A stretch of DNA of 24,034 nucleotides from IMG/VR virus record IMGVR_UViG_3300021964_005532, positions 1 to 24,034 of that record; one strand, given 5' to 3'. The translations under genes and the position numbers were made by a program. The stretch's first letter is position 1. Each line of letters opens with the position of its first letter. The notes beneath the pieces are model-generated. The model saw nothing but the letters and a program-made list of their open reading frames with translations, was not told where the DNA came from and searched no databases. Shown here one piece after another: positions 1 to 7,733 of the stretch. Source of the DNA: a virus.

Positions 1-1271
1 CCTTCCGCAATATATTCTCTCATTAGGTGTTGGAAACTTTCTTCTATCTCTGCCTTTAGTTTTTTAGCAGTCCTTTCAAACTTGTGATCCTTGTGCTTGA
101 ACCCTATGCCTCCGGCACTTTCCCACGCTGCAATGTTAACACCATAATCGTCTATAAGGATATTAGGTGTGCCGGTGGAGTTTGTTGCATACTTCGCCTT
201 ATCCTTGGTTATGATGACTTCAGTTGGTGGAAAGAAGTCTAGGTTCTTTTCAATCCACTCACGCTTATGTGGTTCCGAATTAGGATCATCTGCTAGTGGA
301 GAACTTAGAATCTTGTAATCGCCTTTTACTTGTTTAATAATACCAAGCAGTTTCTTTGCGTTTGAAGTAAGAGGAATGTTTAACCAAAAGTCATCCTCAT
401 CTCTAATCTTTTTAAGTGCAGGCTCTATTTCGTCCTTGCCAATTTCTCTCCAGTCCTTGCCAACCAACTTCTTCCACTCGCCAAAGAAGTCTGCTAGGAC
501 ACCGTCCATATCTACATAAATTTCTGATTTAGGGTTAAGCCCTTGAAACATATCTTCATAGGCTATGCTTTCTTTTTTCTTTTTCTTTTTAGGGAATAAT
601 TTCTTAACGTTCATATACTCGCCACCTACAGGAACGTCTGCGGTAGCATTTTGTTTTGTTACAATACCAACACCTGCTGCTTCTTCACCGTGATACTCCT
701 GCTTGTGTTGTTCGCTTTCATCTGGAACTTCGTCTGTAAATGTTACATGCTTTTCTGGAACAACAACTGCTTCCATGCTATCTACTTTTGCTATTCTTGC
801 AGCAAAGTATCTATGATGTCCGTCCAGTATAAGATACTTGCCGTCTTTTGGTGTTACTATGATTGGTTTTACTTTTTCGCCTGCTTTGATTTTATCCGCA
901 AACTTCTTCATATTGTCTGCAGATTTTTTACCCTTCATTTTATCTGCTGGCTCAAATGGTTCCAGTTTATCAAAGTCTATTTGTTGTGAAGATTTTGAAT
1001 TCCAGTATTTGTCATCAAGCGTGGCACCCTGATAGGAAGGATCTGTGTATACGGTTATTTCTGCACCTTCGTTGGTTTTCTTTTTTGCGGGTAAGCCTTT
1101 ATGTTTGGTTTTAGCAAAGTCCTTTACATCACTCTTTTTCATATCCTTGGCAACTTCGCCAGCAGCACCACTCTTGGGAATGTCTCCCTTTTGCATTGCT
1201 CTGGCAATGCCAAAGAACTGCTGTTGCTTCTTGCTTACTGCCTTTTCTGATATGAACTGATATGCTCTCAT
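1..1271 (-). CDS. DUF3008 / ParB-like / HAD 5'-nucleotidase fusion protein, C-terminus cut by window
   Basis: This frame is open from an ATG at 1271 to the window edge (about 423 codons, no stop), so the C-terminus is missing. Three parts are visible. Residues 12-60 resemble the small DUF3008 family (SKKQQQFFGIARAMQKG). Residues about 130-172 hold a ParB/sulfiredoxin-type motif, LDGHHRYFAAK. From residue 250 there is a HAD domain of the 5'(3')-deoxyribonucleotidase type: DMDGVLADFF (254-263) carries the nucleophile aspartates, ILSS is motif II, and ILIDDYGVNIAAWESAGG carries the metal-binding aspartates. A lysine-rich stretch (228-233) links the last two domains. Expected activity is dephosphorylation of (deoxy)nucleotides; the role of the ParB-like part is unknown. 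The start overlaps the upstream stop as ATGA. The N-terminus MRAYQFISE resembles the T4 capsid-targeting peptide. Domain calls are firm; the biological role is inference. Confidence 0.85.
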   Translation of the reverse strand, partial: MRAYQFISEKAVSKKQQQFFGIARAMQKGDIPKSGAAGEVAKDMKKSDVKDFAKTKHKGLPAKKKTNEGAEITVYTDPSYQGATLDDKYWNSKSSQQIDFDKLEPFEPADKMKGKKSADNMKKFADKIKAGEKVKPIIVTPKDGKYLILDGHHRYFAARIAKVDSMEAVVVPEKHVTFTDEVPDESEQHKQEYHGEEAAGVGIVTKQNATADVPVGGEYMNVKKLFPKKKKKKESIAYEDMFQGLNPKSEIYVDMDGVLADFFGEWKKLVGKDWREIGKDEIEPALKKIRDEDDFWLNIPLTSNAKKLLGIIKQVKGDYKILSSPLADDPNSEPHKREWIEKNLDFFPPTEVIITKDKAKYATNSTGTPNILIDDYGVNIAAWESAGGIGFKHKDHKFERTAKKLKAEIEESFQHLMREYIAE

Positions 1272-1468
1272 CCTATGGGTTTCTCACCTGTTAGTTTTGG
1301 TAGTGCGAACCACAACTTAAACCATTCAGGGGTTCCTGGTTGTATGTCGTGCTTCTTTTCTAGATATTGTTTTTCCGTGCCCGTGATCGATAGATTGGGT
1401 CCGTCATACTGTTTCCAGCCGTGACGTTCATATATGCCTGCAAGTCTTTTTAACTCTTCTATCTCCAT
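1268..1468 (-). CDS. Small conserved phage protein (66 aa), unknown function
   Basis: A 66-residue protein starting MEIEELKRLAGI, a short leucine-rich opening that I recognise from many small proteins of marine T4-like phages, and ending with the segment GTPEWFKLWFALPKLTGEKP, also familiar from such phages. It has no catalytic motif, signal peptide or membrane segment. The start overlaps the upstream stop as TAATG and its own stop overlaps the next start as ATGA, so it is probably translated by coupling within the 4.3-0 kb operon. The tight packing supports it as a real gene. Function is unknown. Confidence 0.7.
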   Translation of the reverse strand: MEIEELKRLAGIYERHGWKQYDGPNLSITGTEKQYLEKKHDIQPGTPEWFKLWFALPKLTGEKPIG

Positions 1469-2694
1469 TACATCTTAACACAGTTGTCTACAGTCTTGCC
1501 GCCCTTCTTTTTAGTGCCCATGCGCTTGTAGCCCTTCCAGCATACCTTGCCATCAACACCCTTTTGCTTTTCTTCGTTAACGCTTTCATACTGCTTTTGG
1601 ATTTCTTCAGGCATTGCTACGAATCTAGCCTTGCCACATTCAGAGCATACTGCTTCGTTAGTGTCAATATCTTCCTGTGTTGCCTTAATGGCATTCTGTA
1701 TTGCAGGCTCTTCACTCATGCCCGGAGCAACCTTTTCAATTGCCTTTAGTGCGCCTGACATGTTGCCCTGCTTGTAGCGAGGATCGTTTAGGATACCATA
1801 GGCCATCTTAATCTGCTTTTCATCATAGCCAGCGTCCTGTAGGTCCGTCTTTAATTCCTTTGCATCTTCCTTGTCCAAGTAGTCCTTGGCAGCATTCATG
1901 TTGAAGGGATCCTTGAATTGTGCTTTTGTTGCGCCCCAACCCTGTTTGATATCTGTTTTAAGTTTATCTAAGATATCTGCTTCCTCAACACCTTCTTCAG
2001 TTCTATCACCGCCCACATCCGGAACGTTGATTTCATTTTCTAAGTAGTGCTTGGCCTTGCTAATCATTGATAGGCTCTTAACAACCTTTGCCTGCCACCA
2101 GTGGGGGAAATCACTATCAGCGGGTAGGTCTTCCAACATTTGGAACATTTCTTTAGCATAGGTAGCCATTTGGTAAAGTTCCTTGCGGATCATGTTGCGT
2201 TCATCATCAGTGTGTCCGATAGGGGTATTCTCGGCAGCGTATGATTCTTCCTTGTCGTCCTCATCATCAGGCTTGGGATCTGGATCCTTGACTTTCTGCA
2301 ATGAAGTATCTTCCTGGCCCTGTGCCCACTTAAGAAGTTTCATGATCTGTTCCTTGCTGAGTCTAACCTTCTTGGAGAGTTCGTCAATGCTTCTTGCACC
2401 ACCTGCTTCGCCATAGCGTGTTAGTTCATCGCCAAGTCTTCCCAGCACGTTTGATAGTGCATCGTCCTTAACCGTTACTGATTTGTCCATAAGGATCCTT
2501 CCCATGCGGGCAAGTTCGCCTCCTTGTGGATTTGTGTAGATAGATTCGTCCATTGTTTTCCCCTTGTGTTTGACTTTACCTAGTTTTTGTTCTTTTTTCT
2601 TATCACGATGTGATCCGGCAGCACCACTCTTGCGCAGTGCTTCCATGTCTCTCCAGTTAGGATCTCTAGCCTTGATCGTCTTCTGGTTGTTCAT
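1468..2694 (-). CDS. Modular low-complexity phage protein (408 aa), unknown function
   Basis: This is a charged, mosaic protein. Its N-terminal part (about residues 10-46) contains DPNWRDMEALRKSGAAG followed by a KHKGK motif, a module I recognise in many marine T4-like phage proteins. A DE-rich linker lies near residues 138-150. The middle segment includes ELYQMATYAKEMFQML and FPHWWQAKVVKS, a recurrent helical module in cyanophage-type proteins. Near the C-terminus a CSECGK motif and a last segment VCWKGYKRMGTKKKGG with a final Cys resemble another shared tail module. No enzyme motif is visible. The start ATG overlaps the nucleotidyltransferase gene by 29 bp, and the stop overlaps the next start as TAATG. 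It may be a virion-associated scaffold or linker, but this is a guess. Confidence 0.75.
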   Translation of the reverse strand: MNNQKTIKARDPNWRDMEALRKSGAAGSHRDKKKEQKLGKVKHKGKTMDESIYTNPQGGELARMGRILMDKSVTVKDDALSNVLGRLGDELTRYGEAGGARSIDELSKKVRLSKEQIMKLLKWAQGQEDTSLQKVKDPDPKPDDEDDKEESYAAENTPIGHTDDERNMIRKELYQMATYAKEMFQMLEDLPADSDFPHWWQAKVVKSLSMISKAKHYLENEINVPDVGGDRTEEGVEEADILDKLKTDIKQGWGATKAQFKDPFNMNAAKDYLDKEDAKELKTDLQDAGYDEKQIKMAYGILNDPRYKQGNMSGALKAIEKVAPGMSEEPAIQNAIKATQEDIDTNEAVCSECGKARFVAMPEEIQKQYESVNEEKQKGVDGKVCWKGYKRMGTKKKGGKTVDNCVKM

Positions 2695-3292
2695 CTGATA
2701 ACCCCATTCCTTTTCTTACAGCAGCGAATAATTCCTCCGCATGCTCACCCGCACCCGTGTGCTGTGTGAATTTTTTAATATCGTTGTTGGCAGCATCCTC
2801 TCTAGCCTGTGTTCCGCTAATGCCCTCAACACCTTCCGCGCCATCCTCTCTTGCGCCTGCACTTACAAATTCTAGTGTTTCAAATTTGTATGCGTTCTCA
2901 ATTGGTCCTTTCTTGCCCTCGGTCTTGCCATTGTATGCAACCAATTGATCGTATAAATTCTTTCTATCATCACCACCAACAAATGTAGCGTGTGTATAAT
3001 TCTGTTCATTGAGGTATTGTGCTACCTTGGTAATGGTGTTAAGGCTTGTGTCCTCAACTACATTGTCTGCATAATCAGGATGTATCTTTCTTATGAAATC
3101 TATCTTGGTAGCATAGTCTAAAGGATTCTTTTTTGCATCCTGGCTCATTGTAGTGAAAATTTTCATATCTCCACCCTGTGCATCCATGGTCTTGAATACT
3201 TCCTTGTGTCCTAGCGTTGGAGGATTAAACCTTCCGAAACAGAAGGTTACATGCTTGTCAGTATCTGCTTCGAATAGTTCTCTAATCTTCAT
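2666..3292 (-). CDS. Nucleotidyltransferase, HxGH cytidylyltransferase/NMNAT-like fold
   Basis: About 208 aa. The Rossmann-type nucleotidyltransferase signature is present: CFGRFNPPTLGHKEVF carries a TLGH version of the (H/T)xGH nucleotide-binding motif, and ISGTQAR near residue 165 matches the ISxTxxR motif at the end of these domains. The enzyme should join a nucleoside triphosphate to a small phosphorylated substrate, releasing pyrophosphate; the substrate (nicotinamide nucleotide, choline/glycerol phosphate or other) cannot be read from sequence. I chose the ATG at 3292 (MKIRELFEAD) over a GTG at 3301, because MKIRELFE is a common opening in marine phage proteins. It overlaps the upstream gene by 11 bp. 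The opening peptide also resembles a capsid-targeting sequence. Fold is confident; substrate is unknown. Confidence 0.85.
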   Translation of the reverse strand: MKIRELFEADTDKHVTFCFGRFNPPTLGHKEVFKTMDAQGGDMKIFTTMSQDAKKNPLDYATKIDFIRKIHPDYADNVVEDTSLNTITKVAQYLNEQNYTHATFVGGDDRKNLYDQLVAYNGKTEGKKGPIENAYKFETLEFVSAGAREDGAEGVEGISGTQAREDAANNDIKKFTQHTGAGEHAEELFAAVRKGMGLSDEQPEDDQG

Positions 3293-3617
3293 AGTCACCA
3301 CGCTCTATGTATTTTTCCTGTTCACCGGCAATCTTTCTCGCCATGTTGATCAGTGTTTCCTTGGAAAACTTTTCTCCCGGTTCTTCAATACCATATTTGC
3401 TACAATACATTTCTTTGCAGGTTTGTATTGGTTTGATGTAAATTTTATATGCGTCCGGGTGACCTTTATAATTTGTGTGTTTCTTTATTGCAGGAAACAT
3501 AACATTAGATAAAACTTCATTGTCATTGTCCATGAAGAATTTTAAATCTTCAAGCCAATTAACATCATCGTTTTCTTTAGGTGCGCCTATAGGTGAGAAT
3601 AATTCTTTTAATAACAT
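3282..3617 (-). CDS. Conserved marine-phage protein (111 aa), unknown function
   Basis: The longest frame begins at 3746 but would overlap the upstream gene by over 100 bp. The ATG at 3617 (MLLKELFSPIGAP) sits one base after the upstream stop and is the better start. The protein is about 111 aa, acidic in the first half, with two Cys in ...TCKEMYCSKYG and a hydrophobic helix-like stretch VLSNVMFPAIKKH. The pattern FFMDNDNEVLSNVMFP followed by YKIYIKPIQTC resembles small proteins that sit next to this type of nucleotidyltransferase in T4-like marine phages, as far as I recall. No enzymatic motif is visible. It is co-transcribed with its neighbours. Function is unknown. Confidence 0.7.
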   Translation of the reverse strand: MLLKELFSPIGAPKENDDVNWLEDLKFFMDNDNEVLSNVMFPAIKKHTNYKGHPDAYKIYIKPIQTCKEMYCSKYGIEEPGEKFSKETLINMARKIAGEQEKYIERGDYED

Positions 3618-3618
3618 T

Positions 3619-4296
3619 TTACCATTTCCTACATGACCAGTATCTTGCTTTAGTGCGTGGACCTGGATTATCACAATTGTGTCTAGCACGGAATGATTTT
3701 CTACGCTTAGGGTTTGACTTCTTGATGCGCATGTTAGGATCACCAAAGTTTACTTTCTTTACATTTTTAGTCTTTGGATCACGGACATATACTTTAAACT
3801 TCTTAACATCACCTTGCATAGGCTTGCCAAGTTTTACTTTACGTCCTCTGTATTCTGCTTCGTCTACAATATCTTCGTGCCAAGGCAGGTATCCATAATA
3901 CTCGTAGAACTCCTCACCTTCAAATGTTTGTTCGTCGGAATCATCAATGCTTTCTTGCGGAATATCTGTGTCTGAATTTTTAATTAGATCCATTGCATCG
4001 TCGAATGCTGCATCCATTGCTGCTTCGTGATCTGGTCCGTCAGGTTGAACTAAAATTGTGGCAAATTCGTCATCAACTTTAGCATTACCTTCATATTCTG
4101 ACTCGCCTCTCAGTGATTTAGGATCAACTTCAGCATAGTAACCGTGTTCATCGCTTTGCTTAACTTCTGCTTTATAGTATAGTGTTCCAAACGCTGTTTC
4201 ACCGTCATCTCCAGTGAATTCAAATTCAGTTTCGCCTTCTATCTCTTTGGGCATGAAGCCTTCTAATAATTGTAGTTTGTCCAATAGATCACGCAT
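3619..4296 (-). CDS. Conserved phage protein with basic, Cys-containing C-terminal domain (225 aa)
   Basis: The N-terminal two thirds is strongly acidic (many D/E) and begins MRDLLDKLQLLEGFM, where LLEG fits a T4-type prohead protease site (L-x-E). From about residue 148 the protein becomes very basic: EYRGRKVKLGKPMQGDVKKF, then VNFGDPNMRIKKSNPKRRKS, then FRARHNCDNPGPRTKARYWS and a final Cys near the end. I recognise this C-terminal block as highly conserved among T4-like phages with no firm function; the Cys/His arrangement could bind a metal and the charge suggests nucleic-acid or capsid contact. It is the first gene after promoter 4318-4330, with an AAGGG ribosome binding site. Role in the virion is an inference. 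Confidence 0.75.
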   Translation of the reverse strand: MRDLLDKLQLLEGFMPKEIEGETEFEFTGDDGETAFGTLYYKAEVKQSDEHGYYAEVDPKSLRGESEYEGNAKVDDEFATILVQPDGPDHEAAMDAAFDDAMDLIKNSDTDIPQESIDDSDEQTFEGEEFYEYYGYLPWHEDIVDEAEYRGRKVKLGKPMQGDVKKFKVYVRDPKTKNVKKVNFGDPNMRIKKSNPKRRKSFRARHNCDNPGPRTKARYWSCRKW

Positions 4297-4317
4297 AGTA
4301 TTAACCCTTATAGATTT

Positions 4318-4330
4318 ATACTGTATTTAG
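4318..4330 (-). promoter_or_regulatory. T4-type late promoter for the 4296-to-0 operon
   Basis: On the minus strand the site reads CTAAATACAGTAT, followed by AAATCTATAAGGGTTAATACT and then the ATG at 4296. TAAATA is the late-promoter core of T4-like phages; here it is followed by a start region and an AAGGG ribosome binding site at a normal distance. The CAGTAT extension is shared with sites at 4717-4729 and 22418-22436. Confidence 0.6.
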
Positions 4331-4344
4331 CGTTAAAAGCAAGA

Positions 4345-4716
4345 TTAATAATTATAACGAATTTCGCGAATGGTGCCGTTTTGTAGTTCGTATTTCGCTC
4401 TTATCCACACAAATTTGCCCGTAAACGTGTTGGAAAAGTCATAATCAACGCTGTCGTCATTATTAGGTTGGTTGTATAGAGTGCTATCGCCTGCGAATGT
4501 AGTTACATCTACCCAGTCCGTGTCGTCTGTGCTTGGATACTGTTCCAGTGTTCCTTGTATAGTGATATCACCTAGAAAAGCATTCACTATGGTGTATACT
4601 GTATGAACACCATCACCATTCTTATAATACCCGCCGCCTATTTTCTTTTCAGTGTATTGTGCTGAAGTAGTGACCGTATTAAGGTTTTCTAATAGTGTTT
4701 TGCTTTCGTTGATCAT
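4345..4716 (-). CDS. Putative virion-associated protein (123 aa), unknown function
   Basis: A 123-aa protein rich in Thr, Asp, Tyr and Asn with alternating hydrophobic residues, suggesting an all-beta fold: GDITIQGTLEQYPSTDDTDW, then a C-terminal FTGKFVWIRAKYELQNGTIR. Such composition is common in phage tail or head-decoration proteins. The opening MINESKTLLENL contains LLE-N, a possible prohead protease site. The ATG lies four bases after the TAAATAC core of a late promoter, with no Shine-Dalgarno sequence. No family recognised with confidence. A structural role is inference from composition and promoter type. Confidence 0.65.
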   Translation of the reverse strand: MINESKTLLENLNTVTTSAQYTEKKIGGGYYKNGDGVHTVYTIVNAFLGDITIQGTLEQYPSTDDTDWVDVTTFAGDSTLYNQPNNDDSVDYDFSNTFTGKFVWIRAKYELQNGTIREIRYNY

Positions 4717-4729
4717 ACTGTATTTATCG
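4717..4729 (-). promoter_or_regulatory. T4-type late promoter abutting the start codon at 4716
   Basis: The minus strand reads CGATAAATACAGT directly followed by ATG (4716-4714). By the T4 rule (start about six bases after TATAAATA) transcription would begin within one base of the start codon, leaving no room for a ribosome binding site. Confidence 0.6.
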
Positions 4730-5413
4730 TATTAATTCGTATTTGAAAACTTGGCCCAATAGGCTAGGACTGCGTAGTTTTATCATGAGCAGAGTTTGTT
4801 CATTGTCAATATAGATGTATCTACGATCCCAATTTTGATCAGTATTTATTAACCACTTTTTAATTGAACTTGTAAATGTAATCTTGGGTTTTTGATTTGA
4901 TAACCAGTTAACCAATAGTTGTTTATCGTCATGCGCTATCTTGTGGGGATGTAGATATGCGCGATACTCGTAATTATCATGCGGTAATTTTTTTACGAAT
5001 ATCTTTTTTTCTTCTTCAAGCATTTGGGTTTCCATGCCCTTAGGGGGTTGGAATCTAAGCCTTACAAATTCACTAAACTTATTACACACACCTTGGTAAA
5101 ATGCTTTATCGTTTGTATATAAATCGATATGATCGCCTTCTAGTCTTTTAAAGTATGTTCCTTTTTCAACACCGTTAAGATAAGGGATAAGTTTCATCCA
5201 GACATGCTTGTTTGATATCATTTGATTCATAACTCTATCTTTCCATGTAAGATCCGGAGAGGATACTAACTCTTGTGTCTGACAAATTTCTATAAACTTA
5301 TGCAGATCATAATAGCGAAGTCCGCTTATTCCAGGTATCTCTAAAGAAACTTTGTAGATATACTTGTTATAAAACTTTTTCTTAGTTTTCTTGGCTGTCG
5401 GTAACTTCTTCAT
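4724..5413 (-). CDS. Unknown protein (229 aa), last gene of the dnaJ-def-clpA operon
   Basis: A 229-aa protein with a very basic N-terminus (KKLPTAKKTKKKFYNKY), many aromatic residues and no membrane segment. A WDRRYIYIDNEQTLLMIKLR stretch near the C-terminus looks like two beta strands. I do not recognise the family. The gene begins 32 bp inside the end of clpA, with a GAGG sequence 12 bases before the ATG, and the preceding in-frame codon is a stop, so no nearer start is possible. Its position suggests co-translation with ClpA and possibly a related role such as an adaptor or nucleic-acid-binding factor, but this is only context. Basic charge would suit nucleic-acid contact. Confidence 0.7.
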   Translation of the reverse strand: MKKLPTAKKTKKKFYNKYIYKVSLEIPGISGLRYYDLHKFIEICQTQELVSSPDLTWKDRVMNQMISNKHVWMKLIPYLNGVEKGTYFKRLEGDHIDLYTNDKAFYQGVCNKFSEFVRLRFQPPKGMETQMLEEEKKIFVKKLPHDNYEYRAYLHPHKIAHDDKQLLVNWLSNQKPKITFTSSIKKWLINTDQNWDRRYIYIDNEQTLLMIKLRSPSLLGQVFKYELIR

Positions 5414-7733
5414 TTAGCAATTTTTCCTCTCTGGCTTCTTGCTTTGCCTGCCTCTTTAACTCTTTTGGAGTTGGCTTCGGTGCAGGAGTTACTTCAAAGT
5501 CTGGTTCGTCATCCTTGATAAAAATGTTTACAATCCCGCCATCTACAAGATCACCAAATAATACTCTCTTACTTAACGGAGTTTTAATTTTATTATCGAT
5601 GATTCTGCCTAATGGTCTTGCACCCATCTTCTTGCTGTAGCCTTTGGACGCTAACCAATCAACAGTATTTTCATCAGCCTTAATTACAATATTCTTGTCA
5701 TTAAGTTGTGAATTTAATTCGTCAATAAACTTAGTTACAATCGACTTAACAACATGCTTAGACAGTTTACTAAATTTAATAATACCATCTAATCTATTTC
5801 TAAACTCTGGAGGAAAGAAGTTTTTAACTGCTTTATCGTCTTCATCAGTTTTTTCTAAATCATCAAATCCAATACTATTGCGTTCGTTATCAGCAGCCCC
5901 TAGATTTGATGTCATAATAAGAATACTGTTACGACCATCTGCTTGTTTACCATTAGATCCTGTAACAAATCCATTATCCATAAATTGTAATAAAATATTT
6001 GAAACATCCGGATGTGCTTTTTCTATTTCATCTAATAATAAAATTGCGTTCGGATTTTCCTGTAATTTAGTAATAAGTTGACCAGCATTTTCATCAAAAC
6101 CTACATACCCTGGAGGAGCACCAATCAATCTTGCCACAGAATGTTTCTCTTGATATTCACTCATATCAAATCTAATTAGATGCATACCCATTTTATCTGC
6201 AAGTTGTTTTGCAGTTTCAGTTTTACCACACCCTGTTGGGCCTAGGAACAGAAAACTACCAATAGGCTTATCTGGAGATTTTAATCCTGCTTGTGCAACA
6301 AATATCTTATCCAACAATGTATCAACAGCATCATCTTGACCAAATACTGCGGACTTCATCGAATCTTCTAACCCTGCTAGATTCTTGCTTTCCTTTTGTG
6401 CAACGGTCTCTAATGGCATGCCGATCATTTTTGATAATTCGTATGTTACCTGTTCCACATCAACTATTTGTCGAATACCGTCTTCAACAGGATCGTCATT
6501 TAATTTATAACGTGCAGATGCACAGTCAATAACATCAATGGCTTTATCTGGTAGTTTCTTATCGGCCATGTATTTGACTGACAATTTAACAGACTGTTCA
6601 ATGGCTTCGTTAGTAATAGCAACGTTATGGAATTTTTCGTAGTATTTTTTAAGACCCTTAATAATTTTAACAGTTAGTTCTGGAGTTGGCTCATCCAGTG
6701 TAACACGTTGGAATCGTCGCATCAACGCACGATCCTTTTCAAAGTATTTGCGATATTCTTCCCAGGTAGTTGAAGCAATAACTTTCATACCGCCTTTGGC
6801 TAGAGCTGGTTTTAACATGTTTGCTAAATCATTAGAACTTTGTGATCCTCCACCTGCACCTGCACCGCTCATCATGTGTGCTTCGTCTATGAATAATATA
6901 ATCTTGCCCTTGCGTTCTAACGATACAAGAACTGCTTTTATTCTTTCTTCAAAATCACCTCTATATTTAGAACCAGCAACTAGAGCTCCAATATCTAAAC
7001 TATAAACAGAATGATCCTGAATAAACTTAGGAACTTTCTTTTCAAAAATCTTACGAGCAAGACCTTCAGCAATAGCAGTTTTACCCACTCCTGGATCGCC
7101 TACCATTAATACATTTGATTTTTGTCGTCTTGCTAATACAAGTGTAATGTCTTCTAATTCTGTTTCTCTGCCAATAACAGGATCTAATGATTTTTGTTTT
7201 GCCTTGAGCGAAAGATTTGTGCAGAACTGATCAATAATTTTATCTACTTGGTCGTTAGATAACACAGTGTCTCCACCATTTTCAAAGAAATCATCTTCTG
7301 TTACTATGTGTTTTTGGAAGTGTTGAACAAACTTATCTTTTAGTATTCCACCTTTTGTAAGAAAATAAAATGCAAATGAATTCTTTTCGTTGAGTATGCT
7401 GATAATAACATCAGCAGTTTCCATTTGATTTCTTCCGCTAAACAAAACCTGTGTAAAGCATCTATTTAATACACGCTCAACTGAATTTGTTTTCTTTGGT
7501 AGAACCTTTTCCTCGATTATAATATCATTTAAATTGTTTTTTAGATAGTGTTCTAGATTAGATTTAATATAGTCAACATCGGCACCGTAGGCTTTTAATC
7601 CTTCGTAGGCTTCCTTATCAGACATGATCGCAAAAAGCAAATGCTCTAATGTAATTAATCTATGCTTAAAACTTTTAGATATTTCTACGGAACTATCAAA
7701 AATATTTTGTAACTGCTGACTTGGTTCAATCAT
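5382..7733 (-). CDS. clpA: ClpA-type AAA+ unfoldase
   Basis: At 783 aa this is close to full ClpA length. Order of parts: Clp N-domain (about 1-145), first AAA+ module with Walker A GDPGVGKTA (212-220) and Walker B ILFIDEAH (279-286), second module with Walker A GPTGCGKTE (498-506), Walker B LLLDEIEKAH, and sensor-2 GARPLGR (704-710). There is no ClpB-style long middle coiled coil. The loop before PPEFRNRLD contains SIGF (620-623), matching the IGL/IGF tripeptide by which ClpA and ClpX dock on ClpP. Thus it should unfold proteins in the cytoplasm and feed them to a protease; no clpP is in the window, so host ClpP is the probable partner. The last 35 residues are a charged extension. Overlaps the upstream deformylase by 8 bp. 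Function of the enzyme is firm; targets are unknown. Confidence 0.95.
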   Translation of the reverse strand: MIEPSQQLQNIFDSSVEISKSFKHRLITLEHLLFAIMSDKEAYEGLKAYGADVDYIKSNLEHYLKNNLNDIIIEEKVLPKKTNSVERVLNRCFTQVLFSGRNQMETADVIISILNEKNSFAFYFLTKGGILKDKFVQHFQKHIVTEDDFFENGGDTVLSNDQVDKIIDQFCTNLSLKAKQKSLDPVIGRETELEDITLVLARRQKSNVLMVGDPGVGKTAIAEGLARKIFEKKVPKFIQDHSVYSLDIGALVAGSKYRGDFEERIKAVLVSLERKGKIILFIDEAHMMSGAGAGGGSQSSNDLANMLKPALAKGGMKVIASTTWEEYRKYFEKDRALMRRFQRVTLDEPTPELTVKIIKGLKKYYEKFHNVAITNEAIEQSVKLSVKYMADKKLPDKAIDVIDCASARYKLNDDPVEDGIRQIVDVEQVTYELSKMIGMPLETVAQKESKNLAGLEDSMKSAVFGQDDAVDTLLDKIFVAQAGLKSPDKPIGSFLFLGPTGCGKTETAKQLADKMGMHLIRFDMSEYQEKHSVARLIGAPPGYVGFDENAGQLITKLQENPNAILLLDEIEKAHPDVSNILLQFMDNGFVTGSNGKQADGRNSILIMTSNLGAADNERNSIGFDDLEKTDEDDKAVKNFFPPEFRNRLDGIIKFSKLSKHVVKSIVTKFIDELNSQLNDKNIVIKADENTVDWLASKGYSKKMGARPLGRIIDNKIKTPLSKRVLFGDLVDGGIVNIFIKDDEPDFEVTPAPKPTPKELKRQAKQEAREEKLLNEEVTDSQEN

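Noticed and set aside
573-590. Run of six Lys codons in the first gene, considered as a slippage or frameshift site
   Set aside because: The bases do not form a X-XXY-YYZ slippery heptamer in frame, and the frame continues into a HAD domain that needs no shift; it is better read as a flexible linker.
651-1260. Three plus-strand frames opposite the first gene
   Set aside because: They lie antisense to a continuous 423-codon minus-strand frame with clear ParB-like and HAD motifs, have Cys/Phe-rich compositions and no ribosome binding sites.
3282-3746. Longer version of the 111-aa gene starting at 3746
   Set aside because: The extra 43 residues overlap the conserved basic end of the upstream gene, and the ATG at 3617 lies one base after that gene's stop.
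4850-4866. AATAAATACTGATC-like sequence on the minus strand
   Set aside because: It resembles a late promoter but lies inside the 229-aa gene, far from any start, so chance is more likely in AT-rich DNA.
5644-7005. Plus-strand frames of 79-145 codons opposite clpA
   Set aside because: They are shadows of a strongly conserved AAA+ gene; no motif or ribosome binding site supports them.
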